A DNA stretch of 64,000 nucleotides from Favolaschia claudopus (GCA_037176885.1 JAWWNJ010000053.1:1178001-1242000); one strand, 5' to 3'; positions 32,652 through 42,965 are shown, numbered from the stretch's first letter. The notes: a model not told the origin generated them from the sequence alone. Translations and numbers: made by a program.

Positions 32652-34053
32652 TTACTTGCCTTTGCGCACGAAGTTACCCACGGCACCGGCTGCCATCCCA
32701 ACGTCGGTTTTGTAGAACTTGGTATCGAAGTCGGCAATGCTGTTGGCATAGACAATGCCTTGTTCCCCCAGGCTCTCAGCATATTGGAAGTATTTGAGAG
32801 CGGGGTACTTTTCATCGAGAGCGCGCAGCACGTCGGAGACAAGGAGGACGTCCTCGTCTTCATCAGATTCATCTGATGACTCGTCCTCACGTCGACGTTT
32901 GACGCTATTGGCATCGCGAAGGACAGTATCGGCGGACTCGGAGTTGCCAAGATGGACGTGGATGGGGGGCATGGTAGTTTGTCCGCGGTTACGACTACGC
33001 TCCTCGCGAGCACGGCCACGCTCTGCAAGCTCGTCAAGCTTGAGGATTTTGGGAGGATGTTCTAGATCCGCGGTGCCATCATGCTGAAGACGAAAGTCAG
33101 CAATGCAAAAGAGAAGCAGAAATTGCATGTCACGCACCATGTAGCGAGCCCACAGATTAATAACATCTATTCCAATCTCGACGTGCTTGCCTGGGTACTT
33201 AGATTTCGGGCCCATCACGTAGCACCACCGATTTTTGCCAGGATGTTCCGCGCACTTGAGATGGTTTTGAATCTGCTGTAGCTCGGTGGCGGTAACAGCG
33301 GTCTCGGGGGGTTTTTCGGCCTGTTTTGTCGTCTTTCCATCAGGCTGCACCTCCTGAAAAGAGTCAAAAGACAGTGTGCTCAACACCGAAGAACCCATAG
33401 ATAACGGATGACTTACCAGGTTAACCACTTCCATTATCACCTCTTTCTGACGACGTGTGCTCCTCTGGAGCTTGAGAAGCTGCTGGAAGGCGTCGCGAAC
33501 ATCGTCCTCGGATGACAGACGGTGATATGGATCCTTGCGACGCTCCTGAGACTCTTTCCATCGCAACGTCGCAGATGTGGGGTCGACATTCATCTGAGCT
33601 GTGATGCGGGATAGAAAGTCGCCGGCAGGAATGTCAGAGGGGAGGACGAGGGTTGTGGTAACCGTGGCGCGCTTCTTTCCGTTTCCTGGCTCGCCATAGA
33701 TAGGGACTTTGACTGTGATGAAGGTACCGCGGTCTGGAAGTTTATTAGTAGCCTGCAGAATGCGCAAATGGCTGTAACACACCTGCAGTTTGACTGGGAG
33801 CTGTAGTGGATGGCAACTGAGATTGGCGAGCTTCGACAATGTGAGGAGGGAACGGAGGAAGCTGGTATTGATGATAAGACGGATCTTCATCGCTAGGATC
33901 ATCGTCGTCGCCCCCAGGCTGCTCGTAGTCGCGGGTGTGGTCAAACATGCCATTGTCGAGAGAGGCCTGTAATTGGGCCACTGCGAGCTGTCGTCCAGTG
34001 AGAGCGGGGGGAGGGCCGACGCCAAGAAGATATGGTGCAATAGTGTTTTGCAT
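32652..34053 (-). CDS. Transposon partner protein, subfamily 2, complete
   Basis: Predicted exons on the minus strand: 34053-33783, 33733-33417, 33353-33138 and 33083-32652, with GT-AG introns of 49-63 bp and consistent phases, giving 411 residues. The N-terminus is acidic (GGDDDDPSDEDPS); exon 2 encodes a UBL/PB1-like domain (FITVKVPIYGEPGNG... to IMEVVNL). Exon 3 has a Cys/His stretch (CAEHPGKNRWC) ending NLWARYM; exon 4 has a basic/acidic linker and a SAM-like tail (VLRALDEKYPALKYFQY). The three intron positions correspond to those of the divergent gene at 9587-11266. Many codons also stay open across introns, giving a misleading 494-codon frame from 34136. Function unknown; probably nuclear. 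Confidence 0.75.
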
Positions 34054-34270
34054 GGTGTCAAAACCGGTCGAAAAGTAGAATAGTTGGGCGCCTTGGACTC
34101 GTTGAGCGAGGATATATAGCGCAGCATATGCTCCACACGATCGTCAGCCTGCTCGTCATGACTGTAAGTCTCCAGTGACGGTGTAACTGTACTAGGTGGT
34201 CGTTGTTGAGGAGGTATTAGCAGAAAAGGTTATTTTAAATTTGGCACGACATAGTTACGACCTCTCGGCC

Positions 34271-34318
34271 CGAACTCAGCTAAAAAATCGAGACTGTCTA
34301 TCGTTTCCAAAATAGCTG
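34271..34318 (-). repeat. Terminal repeat of subfamily 2, partner-gene side
   Basis: Reads inward CAGCTATTTTGGAAACGATA then GACAGTCTCGAT. Inverted partner of the terminus at 22710-22756 in the reconstructed element. It lies ~220 bp upstream of the partner gene ATG. Confidence 0.75.
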
Positions 34319-34593
34319 TAACCGTTTAATGCCTCTAATCAATCAATCAATTATACTAGTTCTAACACTACATTTCTAACCTGAAGTCAGTAACTTCAAT
34401 AATCAATACAAAGTTACCTCGCCTTCAAAAGCGAAGGCGAGTAACAAATAGAATTTTTCGTTAAATTATTGGGGGAGCTTGCTCCTCCTCTGCTGGTTTT
34501 TATTCATCTTGCGTTGTTTTAACCCTTCGTACGGCTTGAGGGAGTGCCAAAGATTGTACAAGAGGTATTATAAGCATATACAGAGAATGAAAA

Positions 34594-34740
34594 TATAGGC
34601 TCCATTCGGCTGCGTCACTTCGGAGCACTTGACGTCACTTAAGAGTATTTCTCACCAAAAATTTGGCGTGGAATTTTTCCCAAGTGCTCCAAAGTGACGC
34701 TAAGTGACGCTAAGACACGACAGCCGAATGGATACTTTAT
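34594..34740. mobile_element. ~147-bp fold-back MITE
   Basis: Left arm ATAGGCTCCATTCGGCTG... TCGGAGCACTTG and right arm, inverted, AAGTATCCATTCGGCTG... TTGGAGCACTTG. Contains several GTGACG(C/T) motifs. It lies at the 3' edge of a BED/hAT-like gene remnant. Confidence 0.65.
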
Positions 34741-35397
34741 ATGCAAATCATCGAGCAAAACGATAAAATCAGAGTCCACGAAGAGTTCATCTCGCCAATC
34801 CTCTCCCAATTCTTGAGACGCCTCGATATCACTATCTCCTTCCAAACCTTGCCATGCTCGCCTTCGAGATGAGTTCGAATGGCCCTTGTTTGACCAGGAC
34901 CATTTCTCCATGCCTTCCGCTTCGGGAATCTACTCGTATCAAGAAAAGGATTCATATAAGGATAATAATAAATTAATAATAGAAAACCAACTTGAAACTC
35001 ACAGACAAAGGCGATATATGCGAAAATGAAGTTCTGTCCGGTTGCTTTGTGCCCAGGTCCGAGGGTTGTGGTGCCGTATCAGGTGCAGAATACGTGTGAG
35101 CGCCCTGAACAAAGTACCAGACATCCGTGGCCTCTGTCCCCAAAGATTTGCCGAGCAAAGAGGAGAAGTTGGGGCGAGGACTGGGCGAGGATTCAAGCAG
35201 GTGGGGTGGCGGGTATGAGTTTGGGGTAAGATCGTTTCGATGCGGGGTTTGCATATAGCAAGCGCAAGCTTCCGGATTTTCGCATTGACAAAGTGCGGAA
35301 TACGATACAATTTCAGGAAAATATAGTACATTTCCGAGGTATTTATCGCGTACCTTGGACCCTGAATGCGCCAGTGCACTGTATCCCGACACGCCAT
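34741..35397 (-). pseudogene. BED/hAT-like zinc-finger protein remnant
   Basis: The minus strand has TEATDVWYFVQGAH (~35110-35150) and, after a probable intron starting GTGAGTTTCAAG (~35000), KAWRNGPGQTRAIRTHLEGEHGKVWKEIV. The DVWYF block followed by a single BED-type zinc finger (final His residues in HLEGEH) is the style of N-terminal regions of Agaricomycete hAT-related proteins. The Cys pair expected before the finger is not clear and the frame shifts downstream. The fragment stops at the MITE at 34740. Confidence 0.4.
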
Positions 35398-36163
35398 CTT
35401 TGCGTCATATCTCCGTGTCTGTGGGGCGTGTTTCGGACGGTTGAGTGAGTTGAGTAATGACGCAATTGCAAGTAAGTCGGAAGCGACGAGTACGAGGGTC
35501 GGGAGACGCTACAGACGCGCTAGCCACGGGTGGGCGGGTGGAGGAGAGCAAAGAACGCGAAAGTCACTCGGTGACACTGTCAAAATTGTCACGGTGTCCA
35601 TTTTTGGTGTGAAGCTGAGGTGAGCTGCCATCAACTCGAGCTGCCGCTTTAGGGAATGGGTCGAGGTGGAGCTGAACTCAGCTCCGAGCTAACTCGTGCA
35701 CCCGGCAGCACTACCTTGACTGATGCGGCGCTGATCCACTTAACTGATTGCAGTTGATCCCGAGTGATGAGATCTGATCCATCGTGATGGCAACGTAGTT
35801 CCGAGTGATTTTGCACGTATTCTGACTGATATGTGTGCTCAGCCTCACCTCGCGGCAACACTACTGCCAGCGTCGATTCCTCCGATTCTCTCAGCTAGGG
35901 TCTATTTTGGGTCAAAATGCCCAACTTGGACGGGCCATTGAGAGCTCAAATCGGGGTCAATTCTATTAAGCCAAAGCGCAAACTAGGTCTCCTTTCCGAG
36001 TACCTTCGGCCTGATTTAATGGCTTTTTGATCAGAGTCCATTCAGTTTTTCCGGTTATAGCAGAAATCCGAAATTATTTTCTTATCAGGCGATCTGCAAC
36101 ACATTATATTCGACTGATTGTCCTAGATGGTAGAGAATAATCATAGTTCTATCTCTACACTTT
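35398..36163. other. No gene recognised
   Basis: Contains CAGCTCCGAGCTAACTCG-like short palindromes near 35670-35700 but no supported coding sequence. Confidence 0.3.
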
Positions 36164-36524
36164 CAGCTATCTACAAAACACTGGAGCGCTCCGAAAAAAA
36201 GTTCCCATTGATGCAATGACGTCAATTACCATATGAGGTAGGTGCCGGATCCATTGCGTCGACGGCTGGCGCGTCAGGGCGGGGCGACCTCGTGTTGCAG
36301 CCTAGGCGGCTATGGTAATCAGGAGCCGCTTGTGTGCAGGAGGGATGTAGCGGAAGGTATTGTAGGGCATGGTAGGCGAGAGAGACGTTCCAGGAGCAGT
36401 GACGAAAGGGCGAGTGTCGTTGGAGAAAGTGGAGCGGGCTGGCCGAATTAGGCAGGAGCTGTCAAAACCGTTGTGTGAACTTTTTTTCGGAGCGCTCGGA
36501 GCTCCAGTGTTTTGTAGATAGCTG
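36164..36524. mobile_element. 361-bp MITE derived from a DD34E element
   Basis: Terminal repeats CAGCTATCTACAAAACACTG, then GAGCGCTCCG and AAAAAAAGTTC. Read on the minus strand, an ATG starts MPYNTFRYIPPAHKRLL and stops after 22 codons; this resembles the N-terminus of the transposase at 21428-22610 (RRHIPKEQKQL). It is therefore probably an internal deletion derivative. An inverted second copy is at 54108-54461. Flanking dinucleotides are TT/TT rather than TA. Confidence 0.75.
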
Positions 36525-36686
36525 TTATTGAGGCTGATTCGGCCCGGTACATGACCGAAAAGTATCGAAAAACCCACGGCCATTCTTTTTTTTGCCACCA
36601 GTGTAGTGAGTGTAATAAATAGTACATACAGTTCAACATCTCTGGACCACTGGCATCACCTCGCCGCTGCATTTTACTTCAAGCGA

Positions 36687-36945
36687 CTACTTGTATGCGT
36701 CGTGCAACATTTGTACCGTCAATTCTTCAATTTTCACCGTCGATTCTTCAAATAATTCGGGCTTGTCAACCGGCATCTCCTTCAATACCACGTAGCCGCC
36801 GCCGCACGGTCTCTTGAGGTTCGCTGAGTACCTTGCCGTATCCTTCGAGCATGTCCAGCCAAAGCCCTTGAGGATATCTGCAGTATTGAAGACAGAATCA
36901 TCGAAGAAAGGCTCACCACCGGAAATGGCTATAAGTGGCTGTCAA
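36687..36945 (-). CDS. Unidentified coding exon, partial
   Basis: A minus-strand frame without an ATG reads GGEPFFDDSVFNTADILKGF through CGGGYVVLKEMPVDKPEL to a stop at 36687. Composition and codon pattern look coding, and a splice acceptor could lie at ACAG or ATAG near 36940. I do not recognise the family. It may be the last exon of the gene preserved in fragments at 37159-37889, or unrelated. Confidence 0.3.
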
Positions 36946-37158
36946 AATTACAGCACTTATAGCGTTATCTTACCTTTATAGGTCCCCCGCCAAGTTTATA
37001 GACTTATACCGAGGTATAGCCCAGTATAACCGAGTTTTGATTTTTGCGACAGCGCATCTACGTAGAAATTCTGTCATACAGTAGTACTAACATTGTTAGC
37101 GGTAGTCTTGGCAGGGCCTTCCATCAATGGTACTCGACCGCACTGGACGCAACTGAAC

Positions 37159-37889
37159 TCAGATGTTCTCAGAACTTTGGAACAACGAAGACTGCTCCTC
37201 AAGCATCCAACTGGCGGAAGAACGTAAGACTCGAGAAAACCCGGTCTCAATCACAAACCGGAGTAGTTCGTTCAGATATTCCTGAACAATCTCTGTCGAT
37301 CCAGCGTCCAGTGTGGAGTATGCAACCAAATGCGGAAGATATGCTATTGATAACGGTGAGTCCAACTGCGTCAGCTAGTTTGCCGAGCTCACTAATCAGC
37401 CTGAGGAGGTGCTCCGCGCCATATATCTGGCTCATCACCTTCTGCTCTGATATGTCTAGTCCGACTACGTATTTTCTCCGTATGCTGTCGTATTGAGGCC
37501 TTTCCGCAGGATAGAGAAGAAGCTTATAAAGAGAGGAGTCGAAATATGTTTGTATTCCGGATATGACCGTTGCCGTTAATTCAGTAGTAGCCCTACACAA
37601 TTGATCAACGTCACCCTGTTAAAAAGATGGCACTCACCCCAGGAACGATTTTGACTTGATCAAATTGCCAAAATTTGCTAATAGTTTCTCCACCGTCATC
37701 GATCTCGGAAGCTCGAATAGCTGTGGGAAGAGACACCATTCGTAAAATGTCCACCGTATCAGGTCTCTGGTTCAAAATTGTGTCTTCATCATTTTTCAAC
37801 TTGTACTTCAGTTGTTGCGGTATGGCACATATACTGTATAAAAATTCAAAATCGACAACTTGACCTTTTTTTGAGTAAATTAGCGGCAA
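37159..37889 (-). pseudogene. MRG-domain (EAF3/MRG15-like) gene fragment
   Basis: On the minus strand, IPQQLKYKLKNDEDTI...VSLP is followed by TVISGIQTYFDSSLYKLLLY, RPQYDSIRRKYV and SQIYGAEHLLRLI. After a 49-bp intron (37344-37392, GTGAGC...AATAG) comes YLPHLVAYSTLD...VQEYLNELLRFV. This order matches the MRG domain of EAF3/MRG15, a subunit of NuA4 acetyltransferase and Rpd3S deacetylase complexes. The junction near 37600-37630 (GTGAGT...GTGTAG) is out of phase by one base and the tail shifts frame (SSLFQSSENI). No chromodomain is present upstream. It looks like a decayed or captured MRG segment. Confidence 0.6.
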
Positions 37890-38170
37890 CTAGGACATTT
37901 TGAAGACAAAATATTGGCAACTCAAAGGGTTAACAACTTTGAGGGCACACAACCGACTTGACCACAACTTGGATGGAGCGCAACATTTGAGATTACAACT
38001 TTCCAAGGTGACAACTGCGAAATGTCAGGTTGACAACATTGGAAGGGTAGGCAAGCAACTACAACTTCCCTAGGTAGCAACTAAATTAGGTACCGGACTA
38101 CAACTCTAGCCAGCAACAATGTTTTGAGGCTGACAACGCTAAAATGTACCAACCGCTCAACGACGGCAAC
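37856..38170 (-). repeat. 16-bp-period CAAC array (GTTG on minus strand)
   Basis: CAAC occurs at 37856, 37887, 37918, 37934, 37950, 37965, 37981, 37996, 38012, 38034, 38056, 38062, 38078, 38101, 38114, 38134, 38150 and 38167. Most steps are 15-16 bp or about twice that. The sequence between is degenerate. A similar array in opposite orientation is at 42011-42320. Confidence 0.65.
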
Positions 38171-38261
38171 TTGTTGAGGCCGGGTGCCGGGTGCCGTAAC
38201 TTGATTGACAGCGCGAATCCACACGTGATGTTTGTTGATCTTCTCTCTTCTCTTGACTTCA

Positions 38262-38515
38262 CGTCCCTCCCTACGGCTGGTGCACAGCTTGTCGGGGCTC
38301 CGCCCCAAACCCCGCGCGGATTTTTTGCTGGATTCCGTGCCCGCGGCGCCGCACTGCCGCTCGCTGCACTCGCCGGCGCGCGGCGCCGGGGACCGCGTGT
38401 GAGTTTGAACATCTTGACAGCCGGTTGTGTTGTAGGATGTTGACAAAACCCCGTGATTTTCTGTCAAAAGTCACGCGACTGATGGCCTGGCCCTCTTTTC
38501 AAGTATAGGATCATC
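38262..38515 (+). repeat. GC-rich palindromic repeat, copy C
   Basis: Shares TCCCTCCCTACGGCTGGTGC, TTGTCGGGGCTCCGCCCCAA and GCGCCGCACTGCCGCTCG with the other copies. It ends with GTCAAAAGTCACG and AAGTATAGGAT. Confidence 0.7.
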
Positions 38516-39150
38516 GCCGCTGCTCGTCGTCCAATCAACGTCCAATGCCCGAGGCCAAATGCTCATTCATCATCTGTGACGAATACTTTGGGCCTATTCT
38601 TGTCAAAGATGGTGCTTTACCGCTCGAACGGATCGACATCGACGCCACGGAGAAGGAGCAGAAACGGTTCCCAAAGTCTCGACTCCTCGTGCACGGCCAA
38701 GCGCGGCACCAACAAGTTTCAGGGCTCTGTCTACCCCCCCCATGTGGCGCACCACTGGGAAGAAGAAGGCTACAAATCGTCTCGGGGAGTTGGCTTTGGT
38801 CGGGATGGAATACACTTATAGAGGGATAATCTTGAATCTAGGGGGTCTGTTCTTAATGTTATTTCGTCTCTCTTGTCTTCTTGTCTTCCTTCCCATTGCT
38901 TTCAGATTCAATTCTTGACCCACACTTCGGCGCATCCGATGTCTCGGGCCGCATTCGAAACTCGGATATCGGGTCGACTTATTTTTTAAGCCCTCGGCCA
39001 GACCCCCCCTCCCCCCCTCCCCTCCTATATAGGGTAGTATATTCCCACCATTGTCAGGCTGCCGTGTTGCCGGTCAACACACCCACCTCGATAATTTCCG
39101 AAACCCACCATTTTTATATCTGTTTCGTGCGTTTGAGAGTTTGTTTACTA
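38516..39150. other. Unassigned; possible exon 38576-38821
   Basis: A plus-strand frame ends KRGTNKFQGSVYPPHVAHHW... GFGRDGIHL and a stop at 38821; it looks protein-like but I cannot assign it. The rest has no recognised feature. Confidence 0.25.
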
Positions 39151-39678
39151 CTCGCAGTTACCAAAAGTAACCGAATTCGGGGTTTTTTGCCACAAATTAC
39201 GATGGTCAAGGAACTTTGATCGATGGAGGGTTCATTTACAGTGTGTTTGCTACAACTTTTATGATATAAACTTGGGGTAAGCTATCACACAGTGGGTGAA
39301 TGAATTAATCTTCACAATACCATTAATTTGGCAGTGTTTGCCTTTTTTGGAACACAGTCACCAGGATTTCAGGTGGGTGAGTACCTAAAAAATAAGTTTA
39401 ATATCTCATGACTTGGTATCTGAGAGCTCAGAGCTTGCTGGGCTATTCTCATCCTTCAATGAGGGTACTAAAACAGAGCAAGAAATTGTTGATTTGACAC
39501 ATAAATAAACAAGCATAGAAAATCAGCACAGGGAAAGCCCAATAACTTCGGCGGGCGTTATGTGCAATAGCATATGACCATCCTCCTCCTCTCCCACCAG
39601 TTGAACCAACTGCTAACTGTATTTAGCTGGTCGCAAGCAAGGCATTTCTAAATTCGGTTACTTTTGGTAATGCCGAGT
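39151..39678. mobile_element. CTCGG-family MITE, 528 bp, uninterrupted
   Basis: Termini CTCGCAGTTACCAAAAGTAA and, inverted, CTCGGCATTACCAAAAGTAA, flanked by TA. It provides the uninterrupted reference for the copy split at 8612/13006. No coding capacity. Confidence 0.8.
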
Positions 39679-39864
39679 AGAAGAAATTCTAGAACTTAAT
39701 TTTGTGGCCTGACAACAGAGGCCAAATAATCGTTGAAATTTTGCGCCGCTTATTTAGCGTGCGAAAACTGTCCAAATCCGGAACATTATTGCCGCTTTGA
39801 CAGTCAGATGGGTTCATGAGACGGAAATTTACCCTCGGACAAGTTTAAACCAATTTACAACTGG

Positions 39865-40814
39865 TTTATGAGCCTCAGGAAGACCCCTAAAGAACGCGCT
39901 AGGAAAGACGAGGACTTCTGCCTCATCATTGCCAGCTTGGTGCGTCGTCGCTAACTTACACTGCTACTTGGGCTGACATACACATCATAAAGATCTTTCC
40001 TCGCGTCGCCATCCTCCGTAACGACATCGTCAAATTCATCACCCCAAAGACGGACGACTATTTCAAACTCACCGGCTACAGCTCAACAAAGAAGGACAAC
40101 CGCGAGCGCGTCGAAAAAGCACTCCAGGACTACCACTTCATCTTCCCTGTGGTGTGGAAGAAAGCAGCCGCTGCTGCCGACGGCGCCGCCGACGATGCTG
40201 CTAATCCTAAACTCGAGGTATGGCCATCGTTTTTCTGTTATATATTTTAGCATTTATTCGATCTTTCAGATAAAATTTCAGGCCAATCTTCCCTTCTATT
40301 CAGGGCCAATCATCGACACCATTAACGAAAAATTCTTTTCAAAGCCACGCTGCCTCGGTCGCAAGTACAAGAAGCTTTTCAAAGGGCCTGACAGCCATCC
40401 AAATGAATTTGAACTCCCAGATACCATGGTGGCCCTTGTCGCTGTCTACGTAAGTCTCTTTTAGATCATACATGCTACTTTCATTTATATCCTGCCTCTA
40501 GGTTTGAGCCCGACTACACGGCTGGTCAAGTGGCCGTTACGTTGACGCCGGCGGGTACACCCAAGCACGCCTTGAAACAACGTACAGGGGCCTTCTGAAG
40601 TTCATCACTGACATGCAGCGACGACGAAGAACAAGCACACCGGGTGCTCCACAAACTGTACCTTGCAGTCGGGTGAGCATCTATATTATATTGTGTCGGT
40701 ATTCTATTGATTTCGCGCTGCAGTGCCGATCAGGCGCCCGTGGCAGCTCTAACAACTGGCTCGGCGATGAAGGTATTGCAGCTTGGGGTGGCTGACGAGG
40801 ACGCTCTCGTGTAA
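39865..40814 (+). pseudogene. DUF6532-like gene, frameshifted
   Basis: Exons with GT-AG introns encode SLRKTPKERARKDEDFC, then IFPRVAILRNDIVKFIT...KALQDYHFIFPV, then FYSGPIIDTINEKFF...LPDTMVALVAVY. After further frames come YVDAGGYTQARLETTYRGLL and AHRVLHKLYLAVG, ending at 40814. The order of blocks resembles the fungal DUF6532 family of unknown function. After the intron ending near 40501 the next in-phase codons are GTT TGA, and another frame change follows YRGLL, so the gene is probably dead. The N-terminus was not found. Confidence 0.5.
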
Positions 40815-40889
40815 ATGCTTCATTGTTAATCCACTTATTTTTACCGTACATAAACATGCACTACTTTATTTTTTCAAGTTAATGTTGAG

Positions 40890-41420
40890 CGCGCTCGAGC
40901 ACTGACCACGGACACACAAGCGCCCATACGGCATCCACCATCTGTTTGTCGGCATCTTCTGAGACAAACTGATCGCTTCCTCTTGTTTCCTTCCACCACC
41001 TCGCCTCTCGACTCACCTCAATTTCACGTTCCATTCTATTCTATATCTCCTCGCGTCACTTATGACCTCAAGTCTTATCATTCTCACTGCTTTTCACCGC
41101 CATCTTCCTCCTTTCCGCGATATTTCATCGAGAACTTGCTTGTTTTTAAGTTCCGCTAAGTTCTAGTCTTATATATTTTATCTCACTCACTCCTATCGTA
41201 TTCTGTATATATAGTAGCGATCCTTGACGAATACGACCTACTTTTGCACCTTCAGAAGTCCCGTTACTTTAGCTTCCGTCTCCGTCTCCGCCGCCGCCTC
41301 CGACTTTGACTCTGCTTCTTAGTTCTCGTCTCCGCCTAGCGCCTCCGACATTGTCTCTATCTCTTTCTTCGTCGTCCTCGATCTCCTCGCCGTCGCCTTC
41401 GCCGCAGCTTGCCAGTCTCG
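40890..41420 (-). repeat. Inverted counterpart of 17350-17960
   Basis: The complement of this region matches the 3' part and downstream flank of the MYND-like gene at 16.5 kb, including GACTTCTGAAGGTGCAAAAG. Similarity stops sharply at about 41424. Confidence 0.7.
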
Positions 41421-41616
41421 GCACCGTCGAAAAATAAAGGATTGGATGTCGTTTCGGTGAAAGAGAGATGCTTGGTGATGGGCTGATGTATCACCTGAGT
41501 ACTATGCAGCTGCTGAGATAAGGCTGATTGCGAGAGAGAGGCGACCAGGGACGATCCAAATAAAGTATGACGATCTGCAATGGACGCCGATCGACTGGGA
41601 GCCCAAAGTGGTAATA

Positions 41617-41827
41617 GAGGGTTTGCGAAGAGCCATTGGAGCCATTGAATGGCTACCGATTTCCGTATTAGGAAAGTTTGATGGGCTAAACTTTTATGCC
41701 CGAAGTCAAGAAGAGCTATTTGGAATGAAAACTGGATGCTCAGACCGGGGGTAGCTTTCGTCAATACGCCGGAATTCGGGCACTTGCGTAGCCCATTAGC
41801 CATTCAATGGCTGCATCGCAAACAGGC
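41617..41827. mobile_element. 211-bp MITE, GTTTGCGA family
   Basis: Flanked by TA; imperfect inverted termini contain GTTTGCGA and CCATTGAATGGC. Nearly identical to 60749-60957. Confidence 0.75.
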
Positions 41828-42010
41828 TAATAAGGCGCGACCAGCGGCCCCGGTAAAATCATGCGAGGTATGTCAGCAGCATGGCTCATAAATAGCATAC
41901 TCTCAATGTTTCAAAAGAGATTTTTGACATTTCCTGCATATAGTTTAGTGAGGAAAGATCAAACTCAGAGTCCGAACCAAAACCAAGAGTTCCTAAGTGA
42001 CAAGTCAGAA

Positions 42011-42320
42011 GTTGCTACCAGACAAAGTTGTCGCCAGATTCAGTTGTAGCCAGACAGAGCTGTTACAAGCCCAAGTTGTATACAAAAGAAGTTGCCTCCA
42101 GAAAGAGTTGTAGCCCCAGTTTCGTTGCGGACAAAAAGTTGTTGTCGACACTGTTGTGAGCAGAGTGAAAGTTGTCGATGCCGGCATAGAATCACAATCA
42201 GTTGTCACATCACAAACATGTCACTTCTCAAAGTTGTCCGTCCGCGAGGTTGTATAACTAATTATCATTCAGCTCGAAGTGCCAGCGGTACAACAAAGTT
42301 GTTGCTAAAAGTGTAAGTTG
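42011..42320 (+). repeat. 16-bp-period GTTG array
   Basis: GTTG occurs at 42011, 42027, 42043, 42075, 42091, 42107, 42124, 42138, 42141, 42153, 42171, 42201, 42233, 42249, 42298, 42301 and 42317. Many steps are 16 bp or close multiples. The best-preserved units read GTTGTNGCCAGANANA. The array is inverted relative to that at 37856-38170. Confidence 0.7.
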
Positions 42321-42444
42321 TACCCTAATTTACCACACATGTCGCAAATAATAAATATACAGTATATCGCCCATATTGCGGGAAATCCCAGCTTCATGGT
42401 TGCGTGCTTAATGACGACATTGAGCTACACTCACCTTCAGAATA

Positions 42445-42965
42445 CTCGGTTGACCAAAGTAACCGGAATCGAAATTGCGTGTTTTTCAACCAGATTTTGT
42501 GGGTGACTGCTGGGCAAACTGACCCCATCGGCAGTGTATAAGCGTATACCATTGCATACAAGGCAGGCAAAGGTTGCATGGTTTCTTTGTCCGATTATTA
42601 CACATTCTTTTATGTATGCTTTGAGGCGGGAAATTGGTGTGCCGAGTTCCCTCCCTCTCTGAACAACGGGAAACACCTCCCCACCTTAAATATTGAATCT
42701 ATAGACTATTGGGATACTAAGCACCTTTCTGAAGTACTTACTGGCTCGAAACTCTGGCATCTCCCCTTCAGACAGCGCAAATATTTCCAAATTGGTCCAC
42801 ATTCAAAGATTAAATCACCAACTCAAAACAAAACATTGCATGCCATGCCCATACCATGGAAGTCGTAGAAAAATGATTTAGAGGAGCCCTGTATCACTTG
42901 AAGTTGTTTGAGTTTGGAATTCCGCTCTAAAAAGCCAAATTCCGGTTACTTTTGGTCACACCGAG
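42445..42965. mobile_element. CTCGG-family MITE, 521 bp
   Basis: Termini CTCGGTTGACCAAAGTAACC and, inverted, CTCGGTGTGACCAAAAGTAA, flanked by TA. The interior is unlike the other members and has no coding signal. Confidence 0.75.

Larger units (their letters stand above)
29815..34318. mobile_element. Two-gene transposon, subfamily 2, inverted right copy
   Basis: It holds, left to right, part of the transposase (plus), a LINE insertion, the transposase C-terminus, and the complete partner gene (minus), ending at a CAGCTATTTT-type terminus at 34318 followed by TA. It lacks the transposase N-terminus and that end. It overlaps 20691-22756 in inverted orientation with near identity. Confidence 0.8.

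Noticed and set aside
32652..34136. Single 494-codon frame reading through the whole partner gene region
   Set aside because: Its first ~130 codons do not match the homologue, and GT-AG introns with consistent phases give a 411-residue protein whose introns correspond to those of the 9587-11266 gene. The longer frame is open by chance across introns.
36242..36451. 69-codon frame inside the 361-bp MITE (also in its other copy)
   Set aside because: It is antisense to the transposase-like start codon segment and is conserved only because the MITE DNA is conserved.
37856..42320. CRISPR-like reading of the regularly spaced GTTG arrays
   Set aside because: Only a four-base core is conserved, the period is 16 bp, and the genome is clearly eukaryotic.
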